NCBI GenBank assembly: GCA_017854255.1
Contig: JAFMIA010000003.1
Span: forward strand, 1 to 64,000
Origin: Pseudomonadales bacterium
Lineage (GTDB): Bacteria > Pseudomonadota > Gammaproteobacteria > Pseudomonadales > Azotimanducaceae
Direction of reading: 5' to 3'
DNA: 64,000 nt
Shown here piece by piece: positions 18,874-28,835 of the stretch. Within the stretch, counting starts at the first letter, position 1. Every line of letters begins with the position of its first letter. The translations under genes were made by a program, and so were the position numbers. The notes beneath the pieces were generated by a model that saw nothing but the letters and a program-made list of their open reading frames with translations, ran no database searches and had not been told where the DNA came from.

Positions 18874-18900
18874 TTAGACTACGGCGTGTTTAAAAAGTTC
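18874..18900 (-). promoter_or_regulatory. Predicted sigma-E (RpoE) promoter for skp-lpxD-fabZ-lpxB
   Basis: On the minus strand GAACTT (18900-18895), a 16-nt spacer and TCTAA (18878-18874) match the sigma-E consensus GAACTT-N16-TCnnA. The -35 box lies in the last codons of bamA, and the -10 is about 150 bp before the skp start. A sigma-E promoter before skp is known in E. coli. Confidence 0.7.
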
Positions 18901-21232
18901 GCCCCAATTCGAACTGGAATGACTCACCCTCATCCCCATCCCGCCGGTTAAAGGGATAAGAGATCGCAAAACTAATGGGTGCGAACCCGGTTATCCAAGT
19001 CACTGAAAAGCCCGCGGAATACCGCAGCTCGCCGTCTGACGGACTAAGGCAATAGACGGAAATTTCAGGGCAATTGGTGTTGAAAACATTACCTGCATCA
19101 ATGAACATCGCCGACTTTAACTGGCGCTGATCCTCAACAAACGGTAATGGAAACAGTATCTCAGCACTGGTCTCAATCAAGACATTACCCCCCAAAGGAT
19201 CGGGCTCGCCATATTGGTCATTTGGTGATCGCGTGGTGCGGGGACCAAGCGTATTACTCTCGTACCCTCGAACCGATCCCATACCGCCCGCATAGAAATG
19301 CTTATAAAACGGATAGGTTTCGGTACTGCCAAACGTGCCGCCATAACCCAGATCGGTTCTAAGGCGAAGCGTAAACAGTTTTGTCAGCGGAAAGAAAATC
19401 TGCCCAGAGTAATTGATCCGATAGAATTCGAGCTGACTGCCCGGCACGGTTGCTTCGAACGACAAGGTTTGAGCACGCCCTGCCGTTGGCAGAAGGCCTC
19501 GATTCAAAGCTGACATCGTGTAGGCGGCTGAAACGGTTACCAGCGAAAAGTCGTTCCCTTCCTTTGATAGGAATCGAGAGATTTCTTGGGAGGGGAAAAT
19601 ACCTTCTTTGATGTTGGTATTTTCGGCACCCACTGAAAAGTTGATCCTCGATATCTCATTAATCGGATAACCGAAATTAACCGTCGCGCCTAAGGAGTCT
19701 GTTGAAAAACGTGCAATGTTTCGTTCGTCATAGGATGTGCTCCGATAAAAAATTGAGTAGCCCCGACTCACACCATCCACCGTGAAATACGGATCGAAAA
19801 AAGACAAGTTATAGGCCGTTTGATAGGAGCTGCGGTTTACAGACACGTTAAACGAGTTGCCCGAGCCGAACACATTGGACTCCTGATAGGATAACCCCAG
19901 TATGGCGCCAAAATCCTGGGCATAACCAAAGGTTGCTGAAATTGCGCCGGACGGTTGTTCTTCTACGGTGTATTCGACATCGATCTGGTCTTCAACGCCA
20001 GCAACTGCTGGCGTTTCAACGTTGACTTCTTTAAAGAAACCAAGCCGCTCAAGCCGGACTTTCGAGGCTTCAATATAAGCATTCGAGGCCCAGCCTCCTT
20101 CCATTTGACGGAGTTCTCGTCGCAACACTTCGTCCTGGGTTAAGGTGTTTCCCCGGAACGAAATTCGGCGAACATACGCCCGGTTGCCTGCGTCCACAAA
20201 GAATCGCACCACAACCGTCTCACCGTCTTCAGATAAGGCTGGATTACCCGTTGCACTCGAAAAGGTGTAGCCGGCATTGCCCAAAATCATCTCAATGCGC
20301 TCTTCCGAGGCGGTCATGAGCTCTCTTGAATAAATCTGACCTTCCCGCGATAAGATTAGTTGTCGAATAGACGCTTCCGGAATATCTCGGAGTTTGCCAG
20401 AAATCTCGACGCGACCCACCTTAAATTGTTGACCTTCGTCGACATTAATCGTGATGTAAACATCTTCCATATTGGGCGCAATGGCCACTTGGGTCGACTC
20501 GACCGCAAAATTCAAATAGCCCCGGTCCAGGTAATAGGACTCAAGGTTCTCTAAATCGCCTTTCAGCTTTTCACGGGAATATTGAGCATCTTTTGTATAG
20601 AACGACAACAAACTCGGGAGCTGCAACTCGAACAGCTCTCTTAAGGTTGCATCATCGAAAACCCGATTGCCCACGATATTGATGTGCCGAATACCGGACA
20701 CACTGCCCTCATCGACTTCAATCTTAATCCCCACTCGATTACGCGGCAGGTTTTCAACTTCGGTTGAAATTTTGGCGTCATACCGACCTTGGATGACATA
20801 TTGCCTTTCAAGTTCGGCGCCCATTTGATCCAGGGTGACTTTTTTGAAAATTTCACCCTCAGACAAACCCGCGCCACTTAATCCCTCGAGCAAGGCCTCA
20901 CTTTTAATCGCCTTATTGCCGTCGATTTCAATCATTTCGATCGTGGGCCGCTCGCTGACAATAATCAGCAGTACGTTGCCATCGCGGCCAACTTTAACGT
21001 CATCAAAATTTTCGGTTCGGAACAACGCGCGAATGATCTGCCGAAGCCCGTCGTCATCCACCTCATCGCCAACATTAAAAGGAATCGCGCCAAACACCGC
21101 GCCCGCACCAATGCGCTGCAACCCTTCCACCCGGACATCGGTGATCACAAAGGCCTGAGCCTGAATCACACCACACAACAACAAGGCGAAGGTGCCCAAA
21201 CGAACAAGAGATTTCAACGCAGCGATCTTCAC
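18890..21232 (-). CDS. bamA: Outer membrane protein assembly factor BamA
   Basis: A protein of about 780 residues: a signal peptide ending near VIQAQA, five POTRA domains (the first starting FVITDVRVEGLQRI), then an Omp85 barrel. The barrel shows the conserved VRGYESNTLGPR loop-6 motif and a C-terminal aromatic (LGRTF) as in the beta-signal. It inserts beta-barrel proteins in the outer membrane. The open frame reaches ATG 21262, overlapping rseP; GTG 21232 gives a better signal peptide, but neither start has a clear Shine-Dalgarno, so the start is uncertain. Confidence 0.95.
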   Translation of the reverse strand: MKIAALKSLVRLGTFALLLCGVIQAQAFVITDVRVEGLQRIGAGAVFGAIPFNVGDEVDDDGLRQIIRALFRTENFDDVKVGRDGNVLLIIVSERPTIEMIEIDGNKAIKSEALLEGLSGAGLSEGEIFKKVTLDQMGAELERQYVIQGRYDAKISTEVENLPRNRVGIKIEVDEGSVSGIRHINIVGNRVFDDATLRELFELQLPSLLSFYTKDAQYSREKLKGDLENLESYYLDRGYLNFAVESTQVAIAPNMEDVYITINVDEGQQFKVGRVEISGKLRDIPEASIRQLILSREGQIYSRELMTASEERIEMILGNAGYTFSSATGNPALSEDGETVVVRFFVDAGNRAYVRRISFRGNTLTQDEVLRRELRQMEGGWASNAYIEASKVRLERLGFFKEVNVETPAVAGVEDQIDVEYTVEEQPSGAISATFGYAQDFGAILGLSYQESNVFGSGNSFNVSVNRSSYQTAYNLSFFDPYFTVDGVSRGYSIFYRSTSYDERNIARFSTDSLGATVNFGYPINEISRINFSVGAENTNIKEGIFPSQEISRFLSKEGNDFSLVTVSAAYTMSALNRGLLPTAGRAQTLSFEATVPGSQLEFYRINYSGQIFFPLTKLFTLRLRTDLGYGGTFGSTETYPFYKHFYAGGMGSVRGYESNTLGPRTTRSPNDQYGEPDPLGGNVLIETSAEILFPLPFVEDQRQLKSAMFIDAGNVFNTNCPEISVYCLSPSDGELRYSAGFSVTWITGFAPISFAISYPFNRRDGDEGESFQFELGRTF

Positions 21233-21242
21233 AGGAGCCCAA

Positions 21243-22664
21243 TCATAATCTGAGCAAATCATTATAGAAGGCTAGCATCATGATTCCTACAAGAAAGACC
21301 ATACCAATTTGTAATCCCCAAGTTTGTATCTGCTCAGAAACCGGCTTACCGGTAACGCCTTCAATCAAAAAGTACAAGAGATGTCCGCCATCGAGCATCG
21401 GAATGGGTAATAAATTCAGCACGCCCAAACTAATGCTCACTAACGCAATAAATCCCAGAAAGCTCTCTAGCCCATTACCCGCCGTTTGATTCGCGATTTT
21501 CGCGATGGTGATCGGCCCGGAAAGGTTGCTCGTTGAAACCAAACCCTGAACCATTTTGCCGATGCTTTCAAAGGTAAACCGAGTCATCTCAAAGGTCTTA
21601 TTAAGGGCGGGTAACCAAGCCGTATAAAACGGCGCTCGCGTCAGCCGCTGCATCGACGAAGGCCATTGTTGAGGCCCAAGAGCTACCCCGATCCGACCGA
21701 TCGTGCCGTCAGAGGTCACAACCGCCGCTGGCGTGACCTCGAGGTACAGGTCACTCTGCCCGCGTTTAACCCGCAATGAAACGCGCTGCCCGGCGCGCGC
21801 CTGCACCAAGGAAACAAAATCAGACCACGCATCCATTGCAACGCCATCCACCATGACCACCTGATCACCGGCTTTCAACCCCCCAAGATCCGCAGGACTG
21901 CCCGCTGAGACTTCCCCTAAAATCGGCGCAATGACAGGTTGCATCAGCCTCAGTCCCAGGGCCGCGGCTGGCCGCGGCTCGTCTTCACCAGCTAAAAACC
22001 GAGCAATGGGAAGGGACAGCGTTTGCACGTTGCTCAGCCCAGGCTCAGGCCGAACGATCACCTTGATTGCCCCGGTATCGCCCAAACGATCAAATAGTCC
22101 AAGGTTAACTTCAGACCAGGTCACCGTTGCTTTATCGTCAACGCTTAGGATTTCAAAGCCAGCCTTCAGGCCAGCCCGCTCAGCCGCACTGCCTGGCAGC
22201 GGCTCATCCAAGATTGGCGCGACACCCCCGACCCCAGCAACAAACAAGATCCAGTAGACAAAAAATGCCAATATAAAATTCGCTAAAGGTCCAGCTGCAA
22301 CAATTAACGTTCTCTGCCATAACGGTTTTCGGTTAAAAGCAAAGCCCAACAGGTCATCCGCGACGAACGTGTCCCGTTCATCCAGCATTTTGACATAGCC
22401 ACCTAAGGGGATCATCGCGATGCAATACTCGGTGCCAGCAAGTGGTTCATTACTGACTGTGCGCGCGCCATCGGTCGCGTACGCTTCATCCAGGTTGGGC
22501 GGTTTGCCTTGCAGGCGGAATAAGACCTTGCCAAAGCCAACGCTGAACCGCTCAACATGCACACCACATTTTTTTGCGACATAAAAATGTCCGAATTCGT
22601 GCACCGTCACCAAAATCGATATTGTGACGATGAGTGCCAGCACGCTTTGCATAAATTCAATCAT
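21243..22664 (-). CDS. rseP: RIP metalloprotease RseP (site-2 protease)
   Basis: A 473-residue inner-membrane zinc protease. The active site is HEFGH near residue 23, with the third ligand in [10 protein letters not shown] near the C-terminus. Two PDZ domains lie in between ([15 protein letters not shown] and [16 protein letters not shown]). RseP cuts the RseA anti-sigma factor within the membrane after the first cleavage, releasing sigma-E. Its targets rseA and rpoE are about 40 kb away in this same window. It overlaps dxr by 4 bp. Confidence 0.97.
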   Translation of the reverse strand: MIEFMQSVLALIVTISILVTVHEFGHFYVAKKCGVHVERFSVGFGKVLFRLQGKPPNLDEAYATDGARTVSNEPLAGTEYCIAMIPLGGYVKMLDERDTFVADDLLGFAFNRKPLWQRTLIVAAGPLANFILAFFVYWILFVAGVGGVAPILDEPLPGSAAERAGLKAGFEILSVDDKATVTWSEVNLGLFDRLGDTGAIKVIVRPEPGLSNVQTLSLPIARFLAGEDEPRPAAALGLRLMQPVIAPILGEVSAGSPADLGGLKAGDQVVMVDGVAMDAWSDFVSLVQARAGQRVSLRVKRGQSDLYLEVTPAAVVTSDGTIGRIGVALGPQQWPSSMQRLTRAPFYTAWLPALNKTFEMTRFTFESIGKMVQGLVSTSNLSGPITIAKIANQTAGNGLESFLGFIALVSISLGVLNLLPIPMLDGGHLLYFLIEGVTGKPVSEQIQTWGLQIGMVFLVGIMMLAFYNDLLRL

Positions 22665-23830
22665 AGGCTACTCAGAATACGCCGGGTCAGCGTCCTCGCC
22701 AGGGTGTCACAGGCTAGGACATCATCGAGGCTGTGGAGTTCCGGGGCCTCTGCCGTATCCAGCGCCGCCTGGATCACGACGCTGATATTTAAAAATGACA
22801 ACTGTTCCGCCAAAAAGGCCTCAACCGCCACCTCATTGGCCGCATTAAACGTAACCGCAAGACTCTTTGGCCCGCTCGCTACCTCACGAGCCATACGTAA
22901 AACAGGGAATCGACTCAGCTCTGGCGCTCGAAACTCCAGCGCCGTGAGCTTGTTAAAATCTAACGGCGCAACCCCTGCGTCCGCGCGCTCCGGAAACGCT
23001 AAGACATGTGCGATGGGCGTCCGCATGTCAGGCTGACCCAATTGCGCAACCACTGACCCATCAACAAACTCAACCATGGAATGCACAATGCTTTGCGGGT
23101 GTATCACGAACTCGATTTTCTCAGGCGGCACATCGAATAACCAACAGGCTTCGATCAACTCCAACCCCTTGTTCATCATCGTGGCCGAATCCACAGAAAT
23201 CTTTCGGCCCATATCCCAATTCGGATGCCGACAGGCATCATCAGGTGTTACATGATCTAAAGCTGCCAGCGGCGTGTCCAAAAAAGGCCCGCCAGATCCG
23301 GTCAACAGAATTCTCTGAACACCCTTACCAACATGAGATGATTGTCCAAGGCACTGAAAAATCGCATTGTGCTCGCTATCCACCGGCAACAAGGTGGCAT
23401 TCGATCGCGCCACGGCGTCCATAAAGATTGCGCCCGCCATCACCAAGGCTTCTTTGTTTGCCAGTAAAATGACCTTCCCGGATTCGGCAGCTGCAAAGCT
23501 TGGCGCAAGGCCCGCGCCCCCGACAATGGCTGCCATAACATGGGTCACAGCAGGATCCGCGGCGACCTGGACCAGCGCCGCCGGTCCGCTTAGCACTTGC
23601 GTTGCAAGTCCAAGGATTTGCAGTTTTGCCGCGAGATCTTGGGCCAACGCCGCGGCGCCCAGCACCGCGAATTCAGGCTTAAACTGTTGGCATTGCGCAA
23701 GTAACAGATCGACATTTCCATTTGCCGTGAGCGCAAAGACTTCATAATCGGGTTGCGTTGCCAACACCTTCAGTGTGCTTTGACCGATTGAGCCGGTCGA
23801 ACCTAGGATCGTAATGCGCTTATTGTTCAC
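22661..23830 (-). CDS. dxr: 1-deoxy-D-xylulose 5-phosphate reductoisomerase
   Basis: A 389-residue Dxr (IspC). The NADPH-binding start is [15 protein letters not shown]; the active-site region includes [49 protein letters not shown] and the [11 protein letters not shown] loop. It makes MEP, the committed step of isoprenoid synthesis. It overlaps cdsA and rseP by 4 bp each, so translation is coupled. Confidence 0.98.
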   Translation of the reverse strand: MNNKRITILGSTGSIGQSTLKVLATQPDYEVFALTANGNVDLLLAQCQQFKPEFAVLGAAALAQDLAAKLQILGLATQVLSGPAALVQVAADPAVTHVMAAIVGGAGLAPSFAAAESGKVILLANKEALVMAGAIFMDAVARSNATLLPVDSEHNAIFQCLGQSSHVGKGVQRILLTGSGGPFLDTPLAALDHVTPDDACRHPNWDMGRKISVDSATMMNKGLELIEACWLFDVPPEKIEFVIHPQSIVHSMVEFVDGSVVAQLGQPDMRTPIAHVLAFPERADAGVAPLDFNKLTALEFRAPELSRFPVLRMAREVASGPKSLAVTFNAANEVAVEAFLAEQLSFLNISVVIQAALDTAEAPELHSLDDVLACDTLARTLTRRILSSL

Positions 23831-24636
23831 TTCAAACTCGCAGTCAAATACAGCAATCCGCAGTAGATCGGCGCGGCTGAGAACACACTATCCAAGCGGT
23901 CCAAAAAACCGCCATGACCCGGCAGCAATTGACTAGAGTCTTTTATCCCTCGACTCCGCTTGAACATCGACAGCGTTAAATCGCCTAAAACAGAAATAAG
24001 TCCAATACCAAGGAACAGCCATAGCCAACCGGCATATCCCAACGCGCGGCCATCCACCTTCGGCATCAGCTCAAGCGTTGCAAAGCCTGCGATCACGGCA
24101 ATCAATAAGCCGCCGACTAAACCTTCAACCGACTTTCCAGGACTGACATTGGGTAACAGTTTTCGTTGGCCAAACCGCCGGCCAACAAAATAGGCACCGA
24201 TATCCGCCGCCCAAATCAAGACCAACAGGAGCAGCAGTACCGTTGCAGCATCACTTTGCGTTTTCAACCACACAAGGCTTGCGCCACATGGGATCAGTGT
24301 CACAACGCCAATCAACCCAATTACGTCTGGCCGCTGCCAGCGCGCTGACTGAGAGGGGTAGTGCGCAATGAGCCATAAAGCGGTGACCCACCAAAGCACG
24401 GCGGCGGCGAGCCAGGGCACTAAAAAGTCGCTTGAGACAAAAAACAAGGCGCCTAAACCACCGGCATAGATGATCCGACCGGGCGACTGAAGGCGCGCAA
24501 AATTTGCCCACTCCCATCCGGAGACTAAAAGGATCAGTAACAAAAACCATTTAAAATTTGAAGCGGAGAGATAAAACAAACCCAGGAGCGCAATCGGTGC
24601 AATCACGAGGGCGGTCAAGATTCTGGTTTTGAGCAT
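23827..24636 (-). CDS. cdsA: Phosphatidate cytidylyltransferase
   Basis: A 269-residue polytopic membrane protein with about eight hydrophobic segments. It ends with the CDP-alcohol signature [28 protein letters not shown]. It makes CDP-diacylglycerol for phospholipid synthesis at the inner membrane. It begins 18 bp after the frr stop; uppS, which normally separates frr from cdsA, is not there. Confidence 0.96.
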   Translation of the reverse strand: MLKTRILTALVIAPIALLGLFYLSASNFKWFLLLILLVSGWEWANFARLQSPGRIIYAGGLGALFFVSSDFLVPWLAAAVLWWVTALWLIAHYPSQSARWQRPDVIGLIGVVTLIPCGASLVWLKTQSDAATVLLLLLVLIWAADIGAYFVGRRFGQRKLLPNVSPGKSVEGLVGGLLIAVIAGFATLELMPKVDGRALGYAGWLWLFLGIGLISVLGDLTLSMFKRSRGIKDSSQLLPGHGGFLDRLDSVFSAAPIYCGLLYLTASLK

Positions 24637-24654
24637 GCTTGCTGTCGACGGGCC

Positions 24655-25212
24655 CTAGAGCGCCATCAAGTCGTTCTCTTTGCCGGACAACAGTTGGTCG
24701 GCTTGCTTGATCATTTCATCGGTCAACTTTTGAATCTGATCTTCGCCACGCCGGGCTTCGTCTTCGCTGATTTCCTTTTCTTTCAGGAAGTCTTTGACAT
24801 CGTTGTTGGCGTCTCGACGGATATTTCGAATCGAGATTCGCGCGTTTTCCGCCTCCGAGCGGGCAATTTTAGCCAAGTCGCGACGGTTTTCTTCCGTTAA
24901 TGGCGGCATCGAAATTCTAATACTTTCGCCACTACTAGACGGATTAACCCCCAAATCTGATTTAAGAATCGCTTTTTCGATCACCGGAATCATTGAGCGC
25001 TCCCAGGGCACGATAACGAGGGATCGGCCTTCCTCGACATTGACGTTCGCCATTTGTCTGAGGGCTGTGGTGTTGCCGTAATAATCAACATTCACTGAAT
25101 CTAAAAAACTGGGGTGCGCGCGTCCCGTTCGAATCCGAGCGAAGGCAACCTCAAGGGCAGCCAGGCTCTTCTTCATGCGTTCTTCCGCATCTTGCCTGAT
25201 TTCCTCGATCAT
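24655..25212 (-). CDS. frr: Ribosome recycling factor
   Basis: A 185-residue RRF of standard length. It has [20 protein letters not shown], the [15 protein letters not shown] segment and the charged C-terminal helix [24 protein letters not shown]. With EF-G it splits post-termination ribosomes. It overlaps pyrH by 4 bp (ATGA). Confidence 0.98.
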   Translation of the reverse strand: MIEEIRQDAEERMKKSLAALEVAFARIRTGRAHPSFLDSVNVDYYGNTTALRQMANVNVEEGRSLVIVPWERSMIPVIEKAILKSDLGVNPSSSGESIRISMPPLTEENRRDLAKIARSEAENARISIRNIRRDANNDVKDFLKEKEISEDEARRGEDQIQKLTDEMIKQADQLLSGKENDLMAL

Positions 25213-25961
25213 TCAGCCATCTCCTCTGCTCTTTTTGGCACGACAAGCGTACCTTCACCTTCACCCACCACCGCATTCAGCAGGGCATCTTGTTTGTCGA
25301 GTTGGAATACCCGCAAAGGCATACCATTATCCCTGGCAAGGCAAATCGCAGTCAGATCCATGACCCCCAATTGCTGCTCTAAGATCTCATCATAAGTGAC
25401 GGTTGTAAACCGGGTGGCGCTTGGATTTGTGACGGGATCCGAAGAGTAGATGCCATCGACTTTGGTCGCTTTCAGAACAATATCGGCATCGACTTCGATG
25501 CCCCGAAGGCAGGCGGCGGAATCTGTGGTAAAGAAGGGATTGCCTGTGCCGGATGAGAAGATCACCACATCACCCTCTTCCAAGTGCCGTATCGCAAGCC
25601 TGCGATCGTAGTGTTCAACGACGCCGCTCATCGGAATAGCGGACATCACAACCGTTTGGATGTTCGCTCGCTCTAATGCATCGCGCATGGCAAGGGCGTT
25701 CATCACCGTTGCCAGCATGCCCATATGGTCCCCGGTCACCCGGTCGAGCCCTGCCGCGCTGAGCTCGGCGCCGCGAAAGAGGTTACCCCCTCCGATGACG
25801 ATACCGACTTGGATGCCAATACCGACAAGTTGTCCGATCTCTAAAGCCGTTCGATCCAAGACTTTTGGATCGATTCCAACCCCATTCTTTCCCAACGCTT
25901 CGCCGCTCAGCTTGAGTAAGATTCGCTCGTATTTAGGCGTCGGTTTTTTTGAGGGCATCAT
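25209..25961 (-). CDS. pyrH: Uridylate kinase
   Basis: A 250-residue hexameric UMP kinase of the amino-acid-kinase fold. It has [53 protein letters not shown] and the [11 protein letters not shown] stretch. It phosphorylates UMP to UDP. The start is one of two adjacent ATGs. It lies 6 bp after tsf in the rpsB-tsf-pyrH-frr order. Confidence 0.98.
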   Translation of the reverse strand: MMPSKKPTPKYERILLKLSGEALGKNGVGIDPKVLDRTALEIGQLVGIGIQVGIVIGGGNLFRGAELSAAGLDRVTGDHMGMLATVMNALAMRDALERANIQTVVMSAIPMSGVVEHYDRRLAIRHLEEGDVVIFSSGTGNPFFTTDSAACLRGIEVDADIVLKATKVDGIYSSDPVTNPSATRFTTVTYDEILEQQLGVMDLTAICLARDNGMPLRVFQLDKQDALLNAVVGEGEGTLVVPKRAEEMAE

Positions 25962-25967
25962 TCGATC

Positions 25968-26816
25968 TCAAGACAATTGTTGGGCGACCTCTGCCGCGAA
26001 ATCCACTTCTTCTTTATCAATCCCCTCGCCAACTTCGTAGCGCACAAAAGCGAGAACCTCTGCGTTATGTTGCTTCAGCAGCGCACTGATCTTGATATCG
26101 CTGTCTTTTACAAAGGCTTGTTCAGTCAAACTGATCTCAGCTAAGAACTTCTTAACCCGACCTTCCACCATCTTCGCAACGATATCAGCTGGCTTGCCGC
26201 TTTCCGCCGCCTGGGCCGTATAAATTTCGCGCTCTTTATCCAAGATATCTTGGCCTGCATCCGCTGGTGTGACAACCTGAGGACTTGCAGCGGCAATGTG
26301 CATGGCCAAATCTCGTCCCAACGTGTCATCGCCGCCTTGAAGGTGAACCAGCACCCCTATTTTACCGTTGGTATGCAAATAAGACGCAACCTGGCCTTGA
26401 TAAATCTGACCGCGACGAACACTGCAGTTCTCACCAATCTTCTGCACTAGGGCTTCCCGTGTTGCCTCAAACCCTGATGTCATAAGGCTTTCAACGTCAG
26501 TTGACTGGGCCTCAAACATCGCTGCAGTCACCTGATCGGCAAAGTTAATGAAATTATCATCCTTGGCCGCAAAATCCGTTTCGCAGTTCACTTCAACCAT
26601 CAGACCTTGCGTCCCATCCATCTGGATGCGAATCAAGCCATCAGCCGCCGTTCGAGAGGCTTTTTTCGCAGCCTTCATGCCACTGGATTTTCTTAAGTTA
26701 TCGATGGCGAGATCCATATCCCCATCCGATTCAACCAAGGCCTTTTTACAATCCATCATGCCAAGCCCGGTGCGCTCTCTCAGCTCCTTGACCATCGCTG
26801 CTGTCACTGCCGCCAT
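25968..26816 (-). CDS. tsf: Translation elongation factor Ts
   Basis: A 282-residue EF-Ts. The N-terminal UBA-like domain has LRERTGLGMMDCKKALVESDGD. The core has GLMVEVNCETDFAAKDDNF with the conserved TDFV-like contact region. It exchanges GDP on EF-Tu. Between rpsB and tsf lies a hairpin-plus-U-run that could lower read-through into tsf. Confidence 0.98.
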   Translation of the reverse strand: MAAVTAAMVKELRERTGLGMMDCKKALVESDGDMDLAIDNLRKSSGMKAAKKASRTAADGLIRIQMDGTQGLMVEVNCETDFAAKDDNFINFADQVTAAMFEAQSTDVESLMTSGFEATREALVQKIGENCSVRRGQIYQGQVASYLHTNGKIGVLVHLQGGDDTLGRDLAMHIAAASPQVVTPADAGQDILDKEREIYTAQAAESGKPADIVAKMVEGRVKKFLAEISLTEQAFVKDSDIKISALLKQHNAEVLAFVRYEVGEGIDKEEVDFAAEVAQQLS

Positions 26817-26839
26817 AACCCTTCCTTAATTTTGTTCTC

Positions 26840-26866
26840 AAAAAAAGCGATCTCTATGACCGCTTT
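26840..26866 (-). terminator. Intrinsic terminator/attenuator between rpsB and tsf
   Basis: On the minus strand AAAGCGGTC, loop ATAGA, GATCGCTTT form a 9-bp stem (one G-T pair) followed directly by TTTT. It lies 45-70 bp after the rpsB stop and about 24 bp before the tsf ATG, so it is likely a partial terminator tuning the S2 to EF-Ts ratio. Confidence 0.65.
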
Positions 26867-26911
26867 CGATTGTTTCTATTATTCGCGCCTACCTGCTCAA
26901 ACGCATGACGC

Positions 26912-27826
26912 TTAAGCTGGCTTGCCTTCTTCTGCTGCGGCATCTGCCGCAACCACCTCTGGCGCTGCGGCTTCAACGGCCGCTTCGGGCGCAGTTTCTG
27001 GTGCAGCCTCTACTGCAGCTTCTGGGGCAGCCTCTGGCGCAGGTTCTGGCACTTCTGTTGCTGCTGGCGCGTCAACGGCTGCCGTCTCTGGCGACCCAGC
27101 ATCGGCTTCTGCCACTTCAACAAAATCGCTCTGAACCACGTCCGTTTGGCCCTTAGCCTCTAAAATTGCATCGGCAAACGTACTCATGAATAACCGGACC
27201 GACCGAATCGCATCATCATTGCCGGGTATCAAAAAGTCCACATTGTCTGGATTGCTATTGGTGTCAACGATTGCGACAACAGGAATACCCAGGGTTTTCG
27301 CTTCCGTCACAGCAATCTTTTCATGATCTACGTCAACAATAATGATGACATCCGGCAAACCGCCCATGTTTTTGATTCCACCAAGACTGCTTTCGAGTTT
27401 CTCGAGCAATCGCTGCCGCGTCAGCGCTTCATGCTTGGTGAGTTTCGCAAAGGTGCCATCGGTGCTTTGCTCTTCGAGGTCTCGCAATCGGCGAATCGAT
27501 TGACGAATCGTTTTATAGTTCGTCAGCATGCCGCCTAACCAGCGTTTGTCGACATAAGGCATGCCGCACCGAGAGGCTTCTTCTTTAATGATTTTACTGG
27601 CGCTGCGCTTTGTACCCACGAACAGCACTTTGTTCTTTTTCGCGGCCAGGGAGGCCACGAACGCTAAGGCTTCTTCGAATGCCGGAACGGTTTTTTCCAA
27701 GTTGATAATATGGATATCGTTGCGAGCACCAAAGATAAATTCACCCATTTTAGGGTTCCAGTATCGCTTTTGATGTCCGAAGTGGACGCCTGCTTCTAGC
27801 AGGTCACGCATGTTGACTTGAGCCAT
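26912..27826 (-). CDS. rpsB: Small ribosomal subunit protein S2, with acidic C-terminal tail
   Basis: A 304-residue S2. The body is standard: [56 protein letters not shown] and the [17 protein letters not shown]-like segment. About 240 residues is usual; here about 66 more (residues 239-304) form a low-complexity tail rich in Ala, Glu and Pro. It is first in the tsf-pyrH-frr... operon, preceded by a promoter and a long leader. Confidence 0.97.
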   Translation of the reverse strand: MAQVNMRDLLEAGVHFGHQKRYWNPKMGEFIFGARNDIHIINLEKTVPAFEEALAFVASLAAKKNKVLFVGTKRSASKIIKEEASRCGMPYVDKRWLGGMLTNYKTIRQSIRRLRDLEEQSTDGTFAKLTKHEALTRQRLLEKLESSLGGIKNMGGLPDVIIIVDVDHEKIAVTEAKTLGIPVVAIVDTNSNPDNVDFLIPGNDDAIRSVRLFMSTFADAILEAKGQTDVVQSDFVEVAEADAGSPETAAVDAPAATEVPEPAPEAAPEAAVEAAPETAPEAAVEAAAPEVVAADAAAEEGKPA

Positions 27827-27960
27827 GATGTCTCCAAATTGTATGGGTTAGGCTTCCACACATCCCAGACTGCAACCCGAAGGCACCCGCAACCTGTGAC
27901 GATGTGTGTGCTGATTTAAGATGAAGGCGTTTGCCGACACCCCGATTTACGTTTCCGCGG
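27827..27960 (-). promoter_or_regulatory. rpsB mRNA leader, possible S2 autoregulatory region
   Basis: The promoter lies about 140 bp before the rpsB ATG, leaving a long untranslated leader. It contains GC-rich, foldable sequence (GGTTGCGGGTGCC, GGGTTGCAGTC, GTGTGGAAGCCTAACCC) just before TTTGGAGACATC-ATG. S2 represses rpsB-tsf through its leader in enterobacteria; a matching fold here is inferred, not shown. Confidence 0.5.
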
Positions 27961-27965
27961 CGCGC

Positions 27966-27994
27966 TTTATACCATGTTTGGCGCATTAAACCAA
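27966..27994 (-). promoter_or_regulatory. Sigma-70 promoter of the rpsB operon
   Basis: On the minus strand TTGGTT (27994-27989), a 17-nt spacer and TATAAA (27971-27966). A GC-rich stretch (GCGCGCCGCGG) right after the -10 resembles a stringent-control discriminator, as expected for a ribosomal operon. Confidence 0.65.
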
Positions 27995-28003
27995 TGATTT
28001 AGC

Positions 28004-28032
28004 CTGCCATAGGGCGGCTTGCCTGCTATACT
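28004..28032 (+). promoter_or_regulatory. Sigma-70 promoter of map
   Basis: CTGCCA (28004-28009), a 17-nt spacer and TATACT (28027-28032) lie just upstream of TAAGGAGGCGAAC and the map GTG. The promoter is close to, and divergent from, the rpsB promoter. Confidence 0.55.
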
Positions 28033-28055
28033 CTCGCCCGGTTAAGGAGGCGAAC

Positions 28056-28835
28056 GTGGTCAACATCAAAACAGCGACTGAGATTGAAAAAATGCGCGTG
28101 GTGGGCGCTCTGGCGGCGGAACAGCTGGAAATGATCGCAGACTACATCACCCCCGGGATCAGTACGGGCGAGCTCGACCGTATCTGCCACCGGTATACCA
28201 TCGATCATCAAAAAGCGACGCCTGCCCCGCTCAACTACCGAGGATTTCCGAAATCGATTTGCACGTCGGTGAACCATGTTGTGTGCCATGGCATCCCGTC
28301 AGATGACAAAATCCTGAAAGACGGCGATATTGTCAATATTGATGTGACCCTCATCAAAGATGGTTTTCATGGCGATACCAGCAAAACCTTTGTTGTGGGC
28401 AACGGCACGGTTCGCGGCGAGCGCCTGGTTCAGACCTGTAAGCAGAGCCTTAATCTTGGCATTGCGGCGGTTAAACCGGGGGCGCAACTGGGCGACATTG
28501 GCTTTGCCATCCAAAGTTTTGCGGAAAAACATCGGTTTTCAATCGTTCGCGAGTACTGCGGCCACGGCATCGGTCGCGTCTTCCATGATGAGCCTCAAGT
28601 GCTGCACTACGGGCGAGCAGGAACGGGCATGACCCTCAAGCCCGGCATGATTTTCACCATCGAGCCTATGATTAATGCGGGCAAGCCTGCCGTTAAGCTG
28701 CTGCCAGATCAGTGGACCGTTGTGACCAAGGATCATCAATTAACCGCACAGTGGGAACATACTATCTTGGTAACCGATACCGGCTATGAAATACTCACCC
28801 ACCGGTGCGATGATGACCTCCCTCGAATTGGTTAG
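28056..28835 (+). CDS. map: Methionine aminopeptidase, type I
   Basis: A 259-residue MetAP. Metal ligands are visible: Asp in VNIDVTLIKDGFHGDTSKTF (two Asp), His in YCGHGIGRVFHDEP, Glu in TIEPMI and Glu in WEHTILVT. It removes the initiator methionine from nascent proteins. The start is a GTG at 28056 with a strong AAGGAGG. It is divergent from rpsB and overlaps the glnD start by 26 bp. Confidence 0.98.
   Translation: MVNIKTATEIEKMRVVGALAAEQLEMIADYITPGISTGELDRICHRYTIDHQKATPAPLNYRGFPKSICTSVNHVVCHGIPSDDKILKDGDIVNIDVTLIKDGFHGDTSKTFVVGNGTVRGERLVQTCKQSLNLGIAAVKPGAQLGDIGFAIQSFAEKHRFSIVREYCGHGIGRVFHDEPQVLHYGRAGTGMTLKPGMIFTIEPMINAGKPAVKLLPDQWTVVTKDHQLTAQWEHTILVTDTGYEILTHRCDDDLPRIG

Noticed and set aside
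26905-27156. Plus-strand ORFs rich in Leu or Ala/Ser opposite the rpsB tail
   Set aside because: They mirror the low-complexity S2 tail; the minus frame continues a conserved ribosomal protein.
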